Shown here in pieces: positions 49,735 through 58,271 of a DNA stretch of 64,000 bases. Position numbers and translations under genes: made by a program. The DNA is from Paenibacillus humicus NBRC 102415 (GTDB lineage: Bacteria; Bacillota; Bacilli; Paenibacillales; Paenibacillaceae), in contig NZ_BIMD01000012.1 in the NCBI RefSeq assembly GCF_004000905.1, positions 1 to 64,000 of the forward strand. Reading direction: 5' to 3'. The notes below the pieces were generated by a model. The model did not search any database and had not been told where the DNA came from. It saw nothing but the letters and a program-made list of their open reading frames with translations. How positions within the stretch are numbered: the stretch's first letter is position 1; every line of letters starts with the position of its first letter.

Positions 49735-51030
49735 TTATCGGCGCTTCCGGACCGAAGAAGCCGGAATTCGGAGCTCTTCCCGGTATTTGGCTACGGTCCG
49801 GCGGGACAAGGCAATCCCTTCTCCCTCAAGCAAAGCCGCGAGCTGCTGGTCCGACCAGGGATGCGCCTTGTTCTCCGCGCCGATCATGGCCTTGAGACGC
49901 TGCTTCGCGGCCGCAGCTGCGGTCCCATCGCCGCCGTCCGGGGACAGGCTGGCGGAGAAGAACGAGCGGAAGCTGAACACGCCGTGCGGCGTCTGTACGT
50001 ATTTGCCGCTGACAGCCCGGCTGACCGTCGACTCATGCAGATGCACGACGGCCGCGATATCCGCAAGCGTCATCGGCCGAAGGGCTGAAGCGCCCGCTTC
50101 CAGAAAGCCCGGCTGTCCGTCCATGATCGCTTGAAGGACTCTGCGTATCGTCCGCCTGCGCTTCTCCAGGCTCTGCATGATCCCATAGGCCGACCGGTAG
50201 CACGCCTCCAGGTAGGCCCCCGCTTCCCCCAGCCTGTCTCCGAGCAGCCGGCCGTAACCGGAATCCACCGACAGCCGCGGCTCCCAGGAGGCATTGAGCT
50301 CGATGCGGAAGCCGGAGGGCATGCGCTCGATTCGGGCATCGGGAATGATGGTCTGCGGTTTGCCTGGACATATGCCTGCGCAGGGGCGCGGACTCAAGCC
50401 GCGGATATAATCGCGGATCTCGATGACCTTGGATCGGCTCAGGCCAAGGGATGACGAGACGGCCTCCCACTTTTGGCCGGCCAGCTGGTCCAGATGCCGC
50501 TCCACCGCCACGGCGGCCAGCGCCGGGCTCCGGTCGTCGCGGGCGATCTGGAGCAGGAGGCACTCCTGCAGGCTCCTCGCCCCGACCCCGGCGGGATGGA
50601 GCGATTGCAGCCACCGGAGCGCTTCCTCCGCCTCCGCCTGATCCAGTCCCAGCTCGGAGGCGATCTCGCCCAGATCCAGCTGCAAATAACCGTCGTCGTT
50701 CAGGTTGCCCGCCATATAAGCTGCTGCCTGATGGATGCGCCGAGGCAGAGACAGCAGCCGCAGCTGGCCGGCCAGCTCTGCCTCCAGCGTCGGCTCGGCC
50801 TCTGCAGCGCGGGAGAGCGGATTCCCGGGGAAGGAGGATGCACGGCCGCTGCGCAAGGCGCCTCCGGCGCGGGTGCCCTCGTACTCCAAAACCGGATTCT
50901 CCGCAGCCAGCTCCCGCACATAGCTGTCCAGCTCGCATGCGGGCAGCGTCAGCATATGGATCGATTGCCTGATCTCCGGCGTTACGGCCAGCCTGAGCCT
51001 CTGCTCCTGGCGCAGCTCCAGTCCTGTCAT
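49735..51030 (-). CDS. rpoN: RNA polymerase sigma-54 factor
   Basis: A 431-residue sigma-54 (SigL in Bacillus). Region I at the N-terminus is glutamine/leucine-rich and binds activator (LELRQEQRLRLAVTPEIRQSI, MLTLPACELDSYV). Region II is short and acidic. The core-binding and -12 recognition domains follow, with a helix-turn-helix at MTLADIAAVVHLHESTVSRAVSGKYVQTPHG. The C-terminal RpoN box that reads the -24 element is SRRTVAKYREEL. The third of three consecutive ATGs (51030) is used, since GGAGG lies 6 nt ahead of it. Target promoters lie 2 kb away at 52864-52956. Confidence 0.93.
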   Translation of the reverse strand: MTGLELRQEQRLRLAVTPEIRQSIHMLTLPACELDSYVRELAAENPVLEYEGTRAGGALRSGRASSFPGNPLSRAAEAEPTLEAELAGQLRLLSLPRRIHQAAAYMAGNLNDDGYLQLDLGEIASELGLDQAEAEEALRWLQSLHPAGVGARSLQECLLLQIARDDRSPALAAVAVERHLDQLAGQKWEAVSSSLGLSRSKVIEIRDYIRGLSPRPCAGICPGKPQTIIPDARIERMPSGFRIELNASWEPRLSVDSGYGRLLGDRLGEAGAYLEACYRSAYGIMQSLEKRRRTIRRVLQAIMDGQPGFLEAGASALRPMTLADIAAVVHLHESTVSRAVSGKYVQTPHGVFSFRSFFSASLSPDGGDGTAAAAAKQRLKAMIGAENKAHPWSDQQLAALLEGEGIALSRRTVAKYREELRIPASSVRKRR

Positions 51031-51092
51031 CATCATCCTCCGCCTCCTTGATCCAGACTCTCGCGGCGCTTCATGCCCCCAGTATACCTAAG

Positions 51093-51122
51093 GGGAGCGG
51101 ACGATAACAGTCCCGCTCCCCG
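51093..51122. terminator. Hairpin between pruA and rpoN
   Basis: GGGGAGCGG/CCGCTCCCC stem with a 12-nt loop. On the minus strand it could end the pruA transcript, but the following T run is poor. A TATACT just beyond it (minus strand, about 51087-51082) may be the rpoN -10 box. Confidence 0.45.
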
Positions 51123-51137
51123 CTTTGATTCCACTGC

Positions 51138-51257
51138 GCTTTCCCCGGTACGAGCCGCTTTCTCTCCGGATCGGCCGCTTTCCCTCAGGGACAGCTGCCT
51201 TTCTCCCCGGATCGGCTGCTGCTCTCAGGAACAAGCTACATTTTCTCCGATACGAGC
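51138..51257. repeat. Degenerate tandem repeat array, about six 20-bp units
   Basis: Six consecutive 19-21-nt units begin at 51138, 51157, 51177, 51197, 51218 and 51238. Typical units are GCTTTCTCTCCGGATCGGCC and GCTTTCCCTCAGGGACAGCT, and the two types roughly alternate, giving a 40-bp higher-order period. The last unit overlaps the final codons of pruA. The units are diverged from each other. Confidence 0.6.
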
Positions 51258-52783
51258 TTCGCTTGCGTGAACAGAAGCAGGTAATCGCGTCCGCCCGCCT
51301 TGGAATCGGTGCCCGACATGTTGAAGCCGCCGAACGGATGGACCCCGACGAGAGCGCCGGTGCATTTGCGGTTGAAGTACAGGTTGCCGGCAAAAAATTC
51401 GCGGCGGGCCTTCTCCAGGTTCTCCCGGCTGCGCGATATGACCGCTCCAGTAAGGCCGTAATCCGTATTGTTGGCGAATTCGAGCGCCTCGTCGAAGGAG
51501 GACGCCTTGATGAACGCGACAACCGGCCCGAAGATTTCTTCTTGCGCGATGCGGGCCTGGGAGTCCACGTCGGCGAAAATCGTCGGCTCGATGAAATAGC
51601 CGGACGGATCGCCGGTGCCGCCGCCCGTCACGAGCCGGCCCTCCTGCTTGCCGATCTCGATGTACTCCTGGATTTTGCGGTAGGCGTTCGCGTCCACTAC
51701 CGGACCGATATGGGAAGCCGCCTCGGCCGGGTTGCCGATCCGGAGCTGCTTCGTCAGCGCCGTTACTTTCTCCAGCACCGTGTCGTAGACGTCCTCATGG
51801 ACGATCGCGCGCGAGCAGGCGGAGCACTTCTGTCCGGAGAAGCCGAACGCCGATGCCGTGATGGCTTCCGCCGCCAGGTCGAGATCGCTGTCGGAGTCGA
51901 CGACGATAGAGTCCTTGCCGCCCATCTCGGCGATGACGCGCTTGATCCACTTCTGGCCGGGCGCCGTCTTCGCCGCGCGCTCATTGATGCGCAGGCCCAC
52001 GTCCCGGGAGCCGGTGAAGCTGATGAAGCGGGTCAGGGGATGCTCGACGAGGTAGTCCCCGATTTCTCCTCCAGGTCCGGGCAGAAAGTTGACGACGCCC
52101 GCAGGAACGCCCGCTTCTTCGAGCAGCTCCACGAACTTCGCCGCAATGACCGCGGTCGGGCTGGCAGGCTTAAGGACGACGGTATTGCCGGATACGAGCG
52201 CGGCCGTCGTCATGCCGGCCATGATGGCCAGCGGGAAGTTCCACGGCGGGATGACGATGCCGACTCCGAGCGGCATGTAATAGAGCTCGTTGTCCTCATC
52301 CGCGAGGCGGGTCAGCGGCTGAGGAGCGTGCAGACGCAGCATTTCACGGGCGTAGAATTCCATGAAGTCGATCGCTTCGGCCGTGTCCGCATCCGCTTCC
52401 GCACGGTTTTTGCCCGATTCGAACGTCAGCCATGCGGAGAACTCATGCTTGCGGCGGCGCATGATCGCAGCAGCCTTGAACAGGCAGCGGGCGCGGGACT
52501 CCGGAGCCATCGTCCTCCAAGTCTTGAACGTGTCGGATGCCGTCTGGATGGCGCGTTCCGCAAGCTCGCGGTCCGCCTGGTGGACGCGGCCGACAACCTG
52601 CTTCGTATCCGCCGGATTGATGGAATCGAGCAGGCTGCCTGTCTCGATCTTCTCGCCGCCGATGACGACCGGATAGGTTTGGCCGAGCTCGGCCTCCACC
52701 TTTTTCAAAGCTTCGTCGTAGGCTTGGGCGGTCTTTTCATCCTTGAAGTTGGAAAACGGCTCGTTCACAAATTCCTCTCTCAT
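51236..52783 (-). CDS. pruA: 1-pyrroline-5-carboxylate dehydrogenase
   Basis: A 515-residue aldehyde dehydrogenase that oxidises glutamate semialdehyde (P5C) to glutamate with NAD, the second step of proline and arginine breakdown. It has the RocA/PruA-type N-terminal arm ([20 protein letters not shown]). The oxyanion Asn is in [12 protein letters not shown], the general-base Glu in [13 protein letters not shown] and the catalytic Cys in [14 protein letters not shown]. The C-terminal [17 protein letters not shown] is typical. The start follows AAGGAGGATGTACC. It is read from a sigma-54 promoter at 52864-52880. Confidence 0.95.
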   Translation of the reverse strand: MREEFVNEPFSNFKDEKTAQAYDEALKKVEAELGQTYPVVIGGEKIETGSLLDSINPADTKQVVGRVHQADRELAERAIQTASDTFKTWRTMAPESRARCLFKAAAIMRRRKHEFSAWLTFESGKNRAEADADTAEAIDFMEFYAREMLRLHAPQPLTRLADEDNELYYMPLGVGIVIPPWNFPLAIMAGMTTAALVSGNTVVLKPASPTAVIAAKFVELLEEAGVPAGVVNFLPGPGGEIGDYLVEHPLTRFISFTGSRDVGLRINERAAKTAPGQKWIKRVIAEMGGKDSIVVDSDSDLDLAAEAITASAFGFSGQKCSACSRAIVHEDVYDTVLEKVTALTKQLRIGNPAEAASHIGPVVDANAYRKIQEYIEIGKQEGRLVTGGGTGDPSGYFIEPTIFADVDSQARIAQEEIFGPVVAFIKASSFDEALEFANNTDYGLTGAVISRSRENLEKARREFFAGNLYFNRKCTGALVGVHPFGGFNMSGTDSKAGGRDYLLLFTQAKLVSEKM

Positions 52784-52863
52784 GGTACATCCTCCTTGGA
52801 TATGTTCTCAGCCCTGCGTCTGCATGGCCGGCTCCTTTTTTTGTTTCTCAACATAAGTATTCA

Positions 52864-52880
52864 AGCAAGTTTCATGCCAA
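52864..52880 (-). promoter_or_regulatory. Sigma-54 promoter of pruA
   Basis: TTGGCATGAAACTTGCT on the minus strand fits YTGGCAYGNNNNTTGCW at every position. GG (-24) and GC (-12) are correctly spaced. It lies about 80 nt upstream of the pruA start. Confidence 0.9.
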
Positions 52881-52882
52881 CT

Positions 52883-52897
52883 TCAACTCTTTGTTGA
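52883..52897. promoter_or_regulatory. Inverted repeat between the divergent sigma-54 promoters
   Basis: TCAACTCTTTGTTGA is a perfect 5-5-5 inverted repeat placed between the two -24/-12 elements. It is a candidate activator site, although it lies much closer to the pruA promoter than usual for an enhancer. Confidence 0.35.
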
Positions 52898-52939
52898 TGC
52901 AAAATGTTTTTTTATTTTTCAAGCTCGGCTTCCTCGATG

Positions 52940-52956
52940 TTGGCACGGCGCTTGCT
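52940..52956 (+). promoter_or_regulatory. Sigma-54 promoter of the proline dehydrogenase gene
   Basis: TTGGCACGGCGCTTGCT matches the sigma-54 consensus completely. It lies about 85 nt upstream of the start at 53042. Confidence 0.92.
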
Positions 52957-53041
52957 TCTATTATTTGCAGGCAGCCGATTCCCGGCGACAAGGCTTCGGG
53001 AATCTATTTTTTTCGACGGAGAACGGAAGGGGCAATCGAGG

Positions 53042-53965
53042 ATGGAAATCGGATCCGAGCTGTACCGCAAAACCTTGCTTACCATTACGGGCAACAGCCT
53101 GGTAGAGAAGCTGACGCTCAAATACGGCAAGAAGCTTGCCGGCAAATTCATAGCGGGGCAAGAGCTTCCCGAAGCGATAGACGCCATCCGGGAGTTGAAC
53201 GGCAAAGGCATCATGGCCACGCTGGATCATCTCGGCGAAGGAATCAAAAGCATGCGGGAAGCCGAAGGCTACCGCAAGGAATATGTCCGGCTCGTCCAGG
53301 CGATCGCCGCAGCCGGAGTCGTCTCCAACATTTCGCTGAAGCCGACTCAGATGGGCCTCGCCCTCGATCCCCAGGCTTGCTACGAAAACATCCGGCTGGT
53401 CGTAAAGGAAGCGCAGCAATGCGGCAACTTCGTCCGCATCGACATGGAGGACACGCCGTTCACGCAGGCGACGATCGACATCGTCAAGCGTCTGCATGCC
53501 GAAGGGCTGACCAACGTCGGCACGGTCATTCAAGCCTACCTGCACCGGACCAGGCAGGATATCGAGGACATGATCGAAGCCGGGATCCGGCTGCGCCTTG
53601 TGAAGGGAGCCTACAAAGAGCCCGCCGAGGTCGCCATTCAGAAGAAATCGGCCGTCATCGACAATTTCAAGGACATGATCCGCACCCATCTGGACCGCGG
53701 CATCTATACCGCCGTCGCGTCCCACGACGATACGATCATCGACTGGACCAAGAAGTATGTGGAGGACAACGGCATCTCCAAGGACGCCTTTGAATTCCAG
53801 ATGCTGTACGGCCTCCGCATGTCCTACCAGGCCGAGCTCGCCCGGCAAGGCTACCGCGTCCGCTGTTATGTGCCTTACGGGGCGATGTGGTACCCCTATT
53901 ACACTCGCCGCCTGGCGGAGAAGCCAGCCAACCTGATGATGGTCCTCAAAAACATGTTCAACTAG
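53042..53965 (+). CDS. putB: Proline dehydrogenase
   Basis: A 307-residue monofunctional FAD proline dehydrogenase of the Bacillus PutB/FadM type. It oxidises proline to P5C and passes electrons to the quinone pool. Barrel motifs are ATLDHLGEGI (near 60), NISLKPTQMGLALD, VRIDMEDTPFTQATI, VIQAYLHRTRQDIEDM, RLVKGAYKEP and VASHDDTII. The C-terminal RCYVPYGAMWYPYYTRRLAEKPAN, shown here as the flavin-binding signature from YVPYG to RRLAE, is intact. The start at 53042 has AAGGGG upstream. It diverges from pruA, and both promoters are sigma-54 type. Confidence 0.93.
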   Translation: MEIGSELYRKTLLTITGNSLVEKLTLKYGKKLAGKFIAGQELPEAIDAIRELNGKGIMATLDHLGEGIKSMREAEGYRKEYVRLVQAIAAAGVVSNISLKPTQMGLALDPQACYENIRLVVKEAQQCGNFVRIDMEDTPFTQATIDIVKRLHAEGLTNVGTVIQAYLHRTRQDIEDMIEAGIRLRLVKGAYKEPAEVAIQKKSAVIDNFKDMIRTHLDRGIYTAVASHDDTIIDWTKKYVEDNGISKDAFEFQMLYGLRMSYQAELARQGYRVRCYVPYGAMWYPYYTRRLAEKPANLMMVLKNMFN

Positions 53966-53970
53966 TTCTC

Positions 53971-54010
53971 TCCAAAGTGTCTAATCCATTAGACACTTTG
54001 GACTTTTTTT
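53971..54010 (+). terminator. Terminator of the proline dehydrogenase gene
   Basis: TCCAAAGTGTCTAAT/ATTAGACACTTTGGA 15-bp perfect stem, 2-nt loop, T run. Confidence 0.92.
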
Positions 54011-54045
54011 GACATGTCTTGCCAGAGACATTTCGGTGCAAGCCC

Positions 54046-54245
54046 CTTGGAGGCGAGAGCCCGCCTCCAAGCGAACCGTTCTCCATGCAGCACATAGGGG
54101 CTCGTCCGATATGCTCATGGCGCAGACGGCAACGAAAACGCTTCGGAGAGATCGGCTTCCCGATCGATTCGGCGCCTTAGCCTTTCTAGCCCTCGTTTCA
54201 TGCCAGGCTGCATCCCTCCCAAGGGATTAAGCAGCCTGTTTTTTT
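54046..54245 (+). ncRNA. Possible structured RNA ending in a terminator
   Basis: The gap 53966-54347 contains a second hairpin, CTTGGAGGCG/CGCCTCCAAG (54046-54071), and a compound terminator at 54204-54245 (CAGGCTGC..GCAGCCTG with an inner ATCCC/GGGAT, then TTTTTTT). Since the first terminator closes the upstream gene, the second implies another transcript. No promoter consensus or credible ORF was seen between them, and no known RNA family was recognised. Confidence 0.3.
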
Positions 54246-54255
54246 GCGTTTCGAC

Positions 54256-54303
54256 CGAAAGTGTCAAAATTTTTGTACACTTTTCGCCGCCAATTCTTAT
54301 AAT
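54256..54303 (+). promoter_or_regulatory. Inverted repeat and -10 box upstream of the activator gene
   Basis: AAAGTGT (54258-54264) and ACACTTT (54277-54283) are perfect 7-bp arms flanked by CG on both sides. TATAAT (54298-54303) follows 14 nt downstream; a -35 (TTGTAC, 19-bp spacing, or GTACAC, 17-bp) would fall inside the repeat. This arrangement fits autoregulation. Confidence 0.5.
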
Positions 54304-54347
54304 AAAGATAACGGTTACATCTGAAACCGCGGATGAGGAGGGATAAG

Positions 54348-56057
54348 ATGAGGCACCAGCTTCCTGCAGGCTGCAGCATCATGACGCAAGACTTTGCCCT
54401 ATGGACCGAGGAAGAGGCCGGCTCCGGCATTTTGCCCCAGACGGGCATCGTTACCTTCATCCGCACCGCGGAAGGGCTCTATGAGTGGCTCGTGCCTGGA
54501 GCCCCCGGCAATTCCGGCCGGATCGCGGTCCATGCCGTTCCGGAAGGAACCGGACTGGACGAGCTGGCCGCCATTGCCGGGGACTGTCCCTACGCGCTGC
54601 TTACCGGGACATCCGGACAGCCCTGCGGCATCGTCCGCATGAGCGATGTCCGCCGGGAGCTTGCGCTGGCCTACCGGCAGCTCAAGGCGGGCTTCGACGC
54701 GGCTCTGGAAGCATCGGAGATTGCGATTACAGTCATCAACGAGCACAGCGAGGTGATCGCATGGACCGCCGACGCGGAGCGGATGTTCGGCATCCGCCGC
54801 GAGGATATTCTCGGCAAGCAGGCATCGGACTTTTTCCCCAGAGAGCGCCTTCAGGTGCTGCGCACGCTGCATACGGGCGACGCCGTCCGACAGATGCAGC
54901 ATCAGCCGCGGCAGGATATCCATGCCATGATCAACGCCCGCCCGATCGAGCTGGACGGCAAGGTGATTGGGGCGGTAGCTGCGGAGATCGACATCACCTC
55001 CCAGATCCGCATGAACAAGCAGTTGTTCACGATGGCGGCCAAAGTCCAGCATCTGGAGCGGGAGGTCGCCAAGCTCAGCCCGACGAGCGATCCTTTCGCC
55101 CCCATCAAGGGAACGAGCGCGGCGCTCAAAACCTCCGTCGAGACGGCCCGCAAGATCGGCTCCACCCAGGCGACCGCGCTCATCCTCGGCGAAAGCGGGG
55201 TCGGCAAGGAGCTCTACGCGCGCGCCATCCACGATTCGAGGGAGAAGGCCGGAGCCCCGTTCATCGCCATCAACTGCGGCGCCATCCCTCCTTCCCTGTT
55301 CGAGAGCGAGCTGTTCGGCTATGAGCGCGGAGCGTTCTCCGGCGCCGATCCGAGAGGCAAGAAGGGCAAGATCGAAATGGCCGGAGGCGGCACTCTTTTT
55401 CTCGACGAGATCGGGGAAATGCCTCTCGACATGCAGGTCAAGCTGCTGCGCGTGCTGCAGGAGAAGAAGTATTACGCGGTCGGCGGCTCGGCCTTGAAGC
55501 AGGCGGATTGCCGGATCGTCGCCGCTACGAACCGCGATCTCAAGGCGATGATCGGCGAGAATAAGTTCCGCGAGGATCTGTACTACCGCCTCAATGTCGT
55601 CACGCTCGACGTGCCTCCGCTTCGGCACCGGAAGAGCGACATTTATGAGCTGATCCAGACCTTCCTCTCGGAATTCTCCGTCGCCTACGGCCGATTCATC
55701 GAAGCTTGTCCGAGCGAAGTGGTGCAGGCGATGATGAGCTACGATTGGCCCGGCAACGTCCGAGAGCTGCGCAATGCGGTCGAGAGGCTCGTCATTCTTT
55801 CTTCCGACGGAGAGCTCAAGCCGGAGTACTTGCCGGGGCCGGTGCTGAGCGCTCCGGGCTCGGCGGCTCCGGCTGCTCCCGTCAAGGAAGCGCAGGCCGG
55901 CGCCCGGCTGCAGTCCATGAAGGACGAGGTCGAGAAGCAGAAGATTCTCGAAATGCTGGAAGCCGAAAAAGGCAACAAGCGGGCCGTCGCCAAAAAGCTC
56001 GATATCTCGCGGGCGACGCTGTACAACCGGATGAAACGGCTGGGATTGCCGCTTTAG
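54348..56057 (+). CDS. Sigma-54-dependent activator, PAS-AAA+-Fis (proline/RocR-like)
   Basis: A 569-residue enhancer-binding protein. Residues 1-105 are a sensor region with a CBS-like end (ALLTGTSGQPCGIVRMSDV). A PAS domain covers about 112-220 and a linker helix about 222-245. The AAA+ domain has Walker A GESGVGKE (281-288), the sigma-54-contacting loop GAFSGA (328-333) in place of the usual GAFTGA, and Walker B GGGTLFLDEIGEM. A Fis-type helix-turn-helix is at the C-terminus (GNKRAVAKKLDISRATLYNR). The start at 54348 follows GGAGGGATAAG. It is the likely activator of the divergent proline promoters 1.4 kb away. Confidence 0.9.
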   Translation: MRHQLPAGCSIMTQDFALWTEEEAGSGILPQTGIVTFIRTAEGLYEWLVPGAPGNSGRIAVHAVPEGTGLDELAAIAGDCPYALLTGTSGQPCGIVRMSDVRRELALAYRQLKAGFDAALEASEIAITVINEHSEVIAWTADAERMFGIRREDILGKQASDFFPRERLQVLRTLHTGDAVRQMQHQPRQDIHAMINARPIELDGKVIGAVAAEIDITSQIRMNKQLFTMAAKVQHLEREVAKLSPTSDPFAPIKGTSAALKTSVETARKIGSTQATALILGESGVGKELYARAIHDSREKAGAPFIAINCGAIPPSLFESELFGYERGAFSGADPRGKKGKIEMAGGGTLFLDEIGEMPLDMQVKLLRVLQEKKYYAVGGSALKQADCRIVAATNRDLKAMIGENKFREDLYYRLNVVTLDVPPLRHRKSDIYELIQTFLSEFSVAYGRFIEACPSEVVQAMMSYDWPGNVRELRNAVERLVILSSDGELKPEYLPGPVLSAPGSAAPAAPVKEAQAGARLQSMKDEVEKQKILEMLEAEKGNKRAVAKKLDISRATLYNRMKRLGLPL

Positions 56058-56184
56058 GACATACCGACGGAGCACGGAATTGTCCCGATGCCGGGCCAAG
56101 GCCGGACCGATGCGCCGGCGGAGCCTGAGGCCGACCGCTGTGCGCTTCCCCTGCGGGACCCAAGCAGAAAGAGGGGAAAGCGAT

Positions 56185-56724
56185 ATGCATTCGATGAAAA
56201 TCCGGATTCCGAAGCGTGAAGAGGCCGCGTCGATGAACGCTTTTTTCCGGACCGTAATCACGGATACGTTTGCCAAGGAAGGCTTGAACGATCACGCTGA
56301 AGACCTGGAAAATGAAATCGAAAGCAAGCGGCTCCGCCTGGAGCGCTGCTTCGAGAGCGAAGGCGGGGAAGTTCATTTCCTGGTTGCCGAGGTCGACGGA
56401 GCCCTTGTCGGTTCCATCGAGCACGGTCCGCCCAGCAGCCTGATTCTCGAAGTGACCGATGGCCGGTACGGCCATCTTCCGGAGATCGGCACCGTCTTCG
56501 TCCATCCCGCCTACCAGCGGCGCGGAATCGGCAATTCTCTCTTTGAAGGCGCCTTCGCTTCCTTGCGGGAGCGGGGCATCGACGAATTTTGCCTGGACAG
56601 CGGCTACAGGAGCGCCCAGCGGATCTGGACGAAAAAGTTCGGCGAGCCGGACTTCCGGCTGCGAGACTACTGGGGAAAAGGCGAGGACCACATGATCTGG
56701 AAAAGAAAGGTGCCGAGCCCCTGA
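56185..56724 (+). CDS. GNAT acetyltransferase
   Basis: A 179-residue N-acetyltransferase. The acetyl-CoA motif A is PEIGTVFVHPAYQRRGIGNSLFEGA (about 113-137), followed by FCLDSGYRSAQRIWTKKFGEPDF. The start at 56185 (MHSMKIRIPKREEAASM) has AGAGGGGAAAG upstream. It is monocistronic; the acceptor is unknown. Confidence 0.85.
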   Translation: MHSMKIRIPKREEAASMNAFFRTVITDTFAKEGLNDHAEDLENEIESKRLRLERCFESEGGEVHFLVAEVDGALVGSIEHGPPSSLILEVTDGRYGHLPEIGTVFVHPAYQRRGIGNSLFEGAFASLRERGIDEFCLDSGYRSAQRIWTKKFGEPDFRLRDYWGKGEDHMIWKRKVPSP

Positions 56725-56740
56725 TCCCTCCCTTCCATTT

Positions 56741-56795
56741 AAAAAGGCCATCCGCTGCGCAGTCAGAACCTGATGCGCGGCCGATGGCCTCTTTT
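56741..56795. terminator. Bidirectional terminator between GNAT and manC
   Basis: AGGCCATC..GC..GCGCA/TGCGC..GC..GATGGCCT stem with A run on the left and CTTTT on the right. Confidence 0.8.
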
Positions 56796-56812
56796 CGCAT
56801 GGAATGCCGCCG

Positions 56813-58189
56813 CTACCAGCTCATCAGCAGCCGCTCGATGTCTTTTTCATCCAGCACATCGCCAATCTCGACCTGCATGCAGAGCAGCTCCGTGACAGCC
56901 TTCACTCCGTGCCTGGCGCCAGGAGGAAACCGCATCACATCCCCGGGTCCGACCGTGTAGATCTGATCCTCGAGCATGAAGCGGCCGGTCCCGGACAGAA
57001 CCGTCCACACCTCTTCCTTGCGCTCATGCAGATGGTAGCTTGTGTGGCTGCCCGGCTGCAGCTCCACGCGCCGCGTCAGCACCGCCCCGTCCTCCGTCTC
57101 GGCGTAATCGATCGTCCGGCATATTCCCCATCGCTTCTCCTCGTACATGGGCAGCCGCGCCTGCTCGCCCAGCATGCTCTTGATGCGGCTCGCCTCGCTC
57201 TTGCTGGCGACGAGAATTCCGTCCGGGCTTGCCGCCACGATGACATCGCACAAGCCGATCACATGAATCGGGCTGCTCAGCTCGTTGATCAGATGGGTGT
57301 TGTGGGAGCCTTCAGCGACATGTCCAGGCCCGATCACAGTGCCGTCCATATGGCTGACGAACGTCTCCCAGCTGCCCAGATCATGCCAAGGGCCCTCATA
57401 GAGAAGCGCCGCCCGGCGGGCGCACCGCTCGACGACCTCCTCGTCGAAGCTCGACTCCCGCAGCCCGCGGAAATTCTCTCGCCGCTCCCCGTCCGCGGCC
57501 AGCCGATCGTCGCCGCTCATCCGCTCCAGCATATAGCCGAGGCGAAAGGCGAACACCCCGCAGTTCCAGAGCGCCCCCCGGCGGATCAAGCTTGCGGCTG
57601 TCGGCGGATCGGGCTTCTCCGCGAACCTTTCGACAGGAAACCAGGGCAGCTCCTTGCCGTCCCCTGCCGCCTCCTTCTTCCCGCGCGCGGCACGCTTCTT
57701 CCGCTCCGGAACGATATAGCCATATTGGCTGGAGGGATGAGAGGGGGCGGTGCCGACGAGAGCGATGTCCGCGCCCGCCTGCTCCAGCGCCTGCGGCAGC
57801 CGCTGCAGGAGATCGAAGAAATCGGACTCTACGAACAAATCGACGGGCAGGACGCAGACGATCTCATCCCGGTCTGCCTTCAGCTCGCTTGCGAGATAGG
57901 AGCATGCCTGCGCCACGGCGGCATAGGTGCCCCGCTTGCGGCTCTCCTCGATAATGGGAATGCCAAGCCCGACATGGCTCCGCGTGATTTCGGCCTGGCT
58001 GCGATGCGTCACGATCGCCGCTTGGGCGGCGAGGCCTGCCGCGGCGAGCTGGCGGCAGACGCGTTGGATCATCGACTCCAGGCGCCCGTCTTCGCCAGGA
58101 AGGAGCTTCAGGAACAGCTTGGAGCGAACGTCGTTGGACAGCGGCCAGAGCCGCTTGCCGGATCCTCCCGATAACAAAATGATGCGCAA
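56813..58189 (-). CDS. manC: Mannose-1-phosphate guanylyltransferase / cupin (ManC-like)
   Basis: A 458-residue GDP-mannose-forming type enzyme. The nucleotidyltransferase domain starts RIILLSGGSGKRLWPLSND with the GGSGKRLWP signature, then FLKLLPGEDGRLESM. A C-terminal cupin of the type II phosphomannose-isomerase kind has the pattern HTSYHLHERKEEVWTVLSG and PGDVMRFPPGARHGVKA. The start is TTG at 58189, behind AAGCAAGGAGG, with spacing of about 9. A longer ATG start at 58225 lacks a ribosome site. It follows two glycosyltransferase genes on the same strand. Confidence 0.88.
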   Translation of the reverse strand: MRIILLSGGSGKRLWPLSNDVRSKLFLKLLPGEDGRLESMIQRVCRQLAAAGLAAQAAIVTHRSQAEITRSHVGLGIPIIEESRKRGTYAAVAQACSYLASELKADRDEIVCVLPVDLFVESDFFDLLQRLPQALEQAGADIALVGTAPSHPSSQYGYIVPERKKRAARGKKEAAGDGKELPWFPVERFAEKPDPPTAASLIRRGALWNCGVFAFRLGYMLERMSGDDRLAADGERRENFRGLRESSFDEEVVERCARRAALLYEGPWHDLGSWETFVSHMDGTVIGPGHVAEGSHNTHLINELSSPIHVIGLCDVIVAASPDGILVASKSEASRIKSMLGEQARLPMYEEKRWGICRTIDYAETEDGAVLTRRVELQPGSHTSYHLHERKEEVWTVLSGTGRFMLEDQIYTVGPGDVMRFPPGARHGVKAVTELLCMQVEIGDVLDEKDIERLLMSW

Positions 58190-58271
58190 CTGATGAAGCC
58201 TCCTTGCTTCTTGACCTGCTTGCATTCTCTATGCGGAGCGGCTTGCTTGCTCGGGCCGCTCCGCTGCCTGC

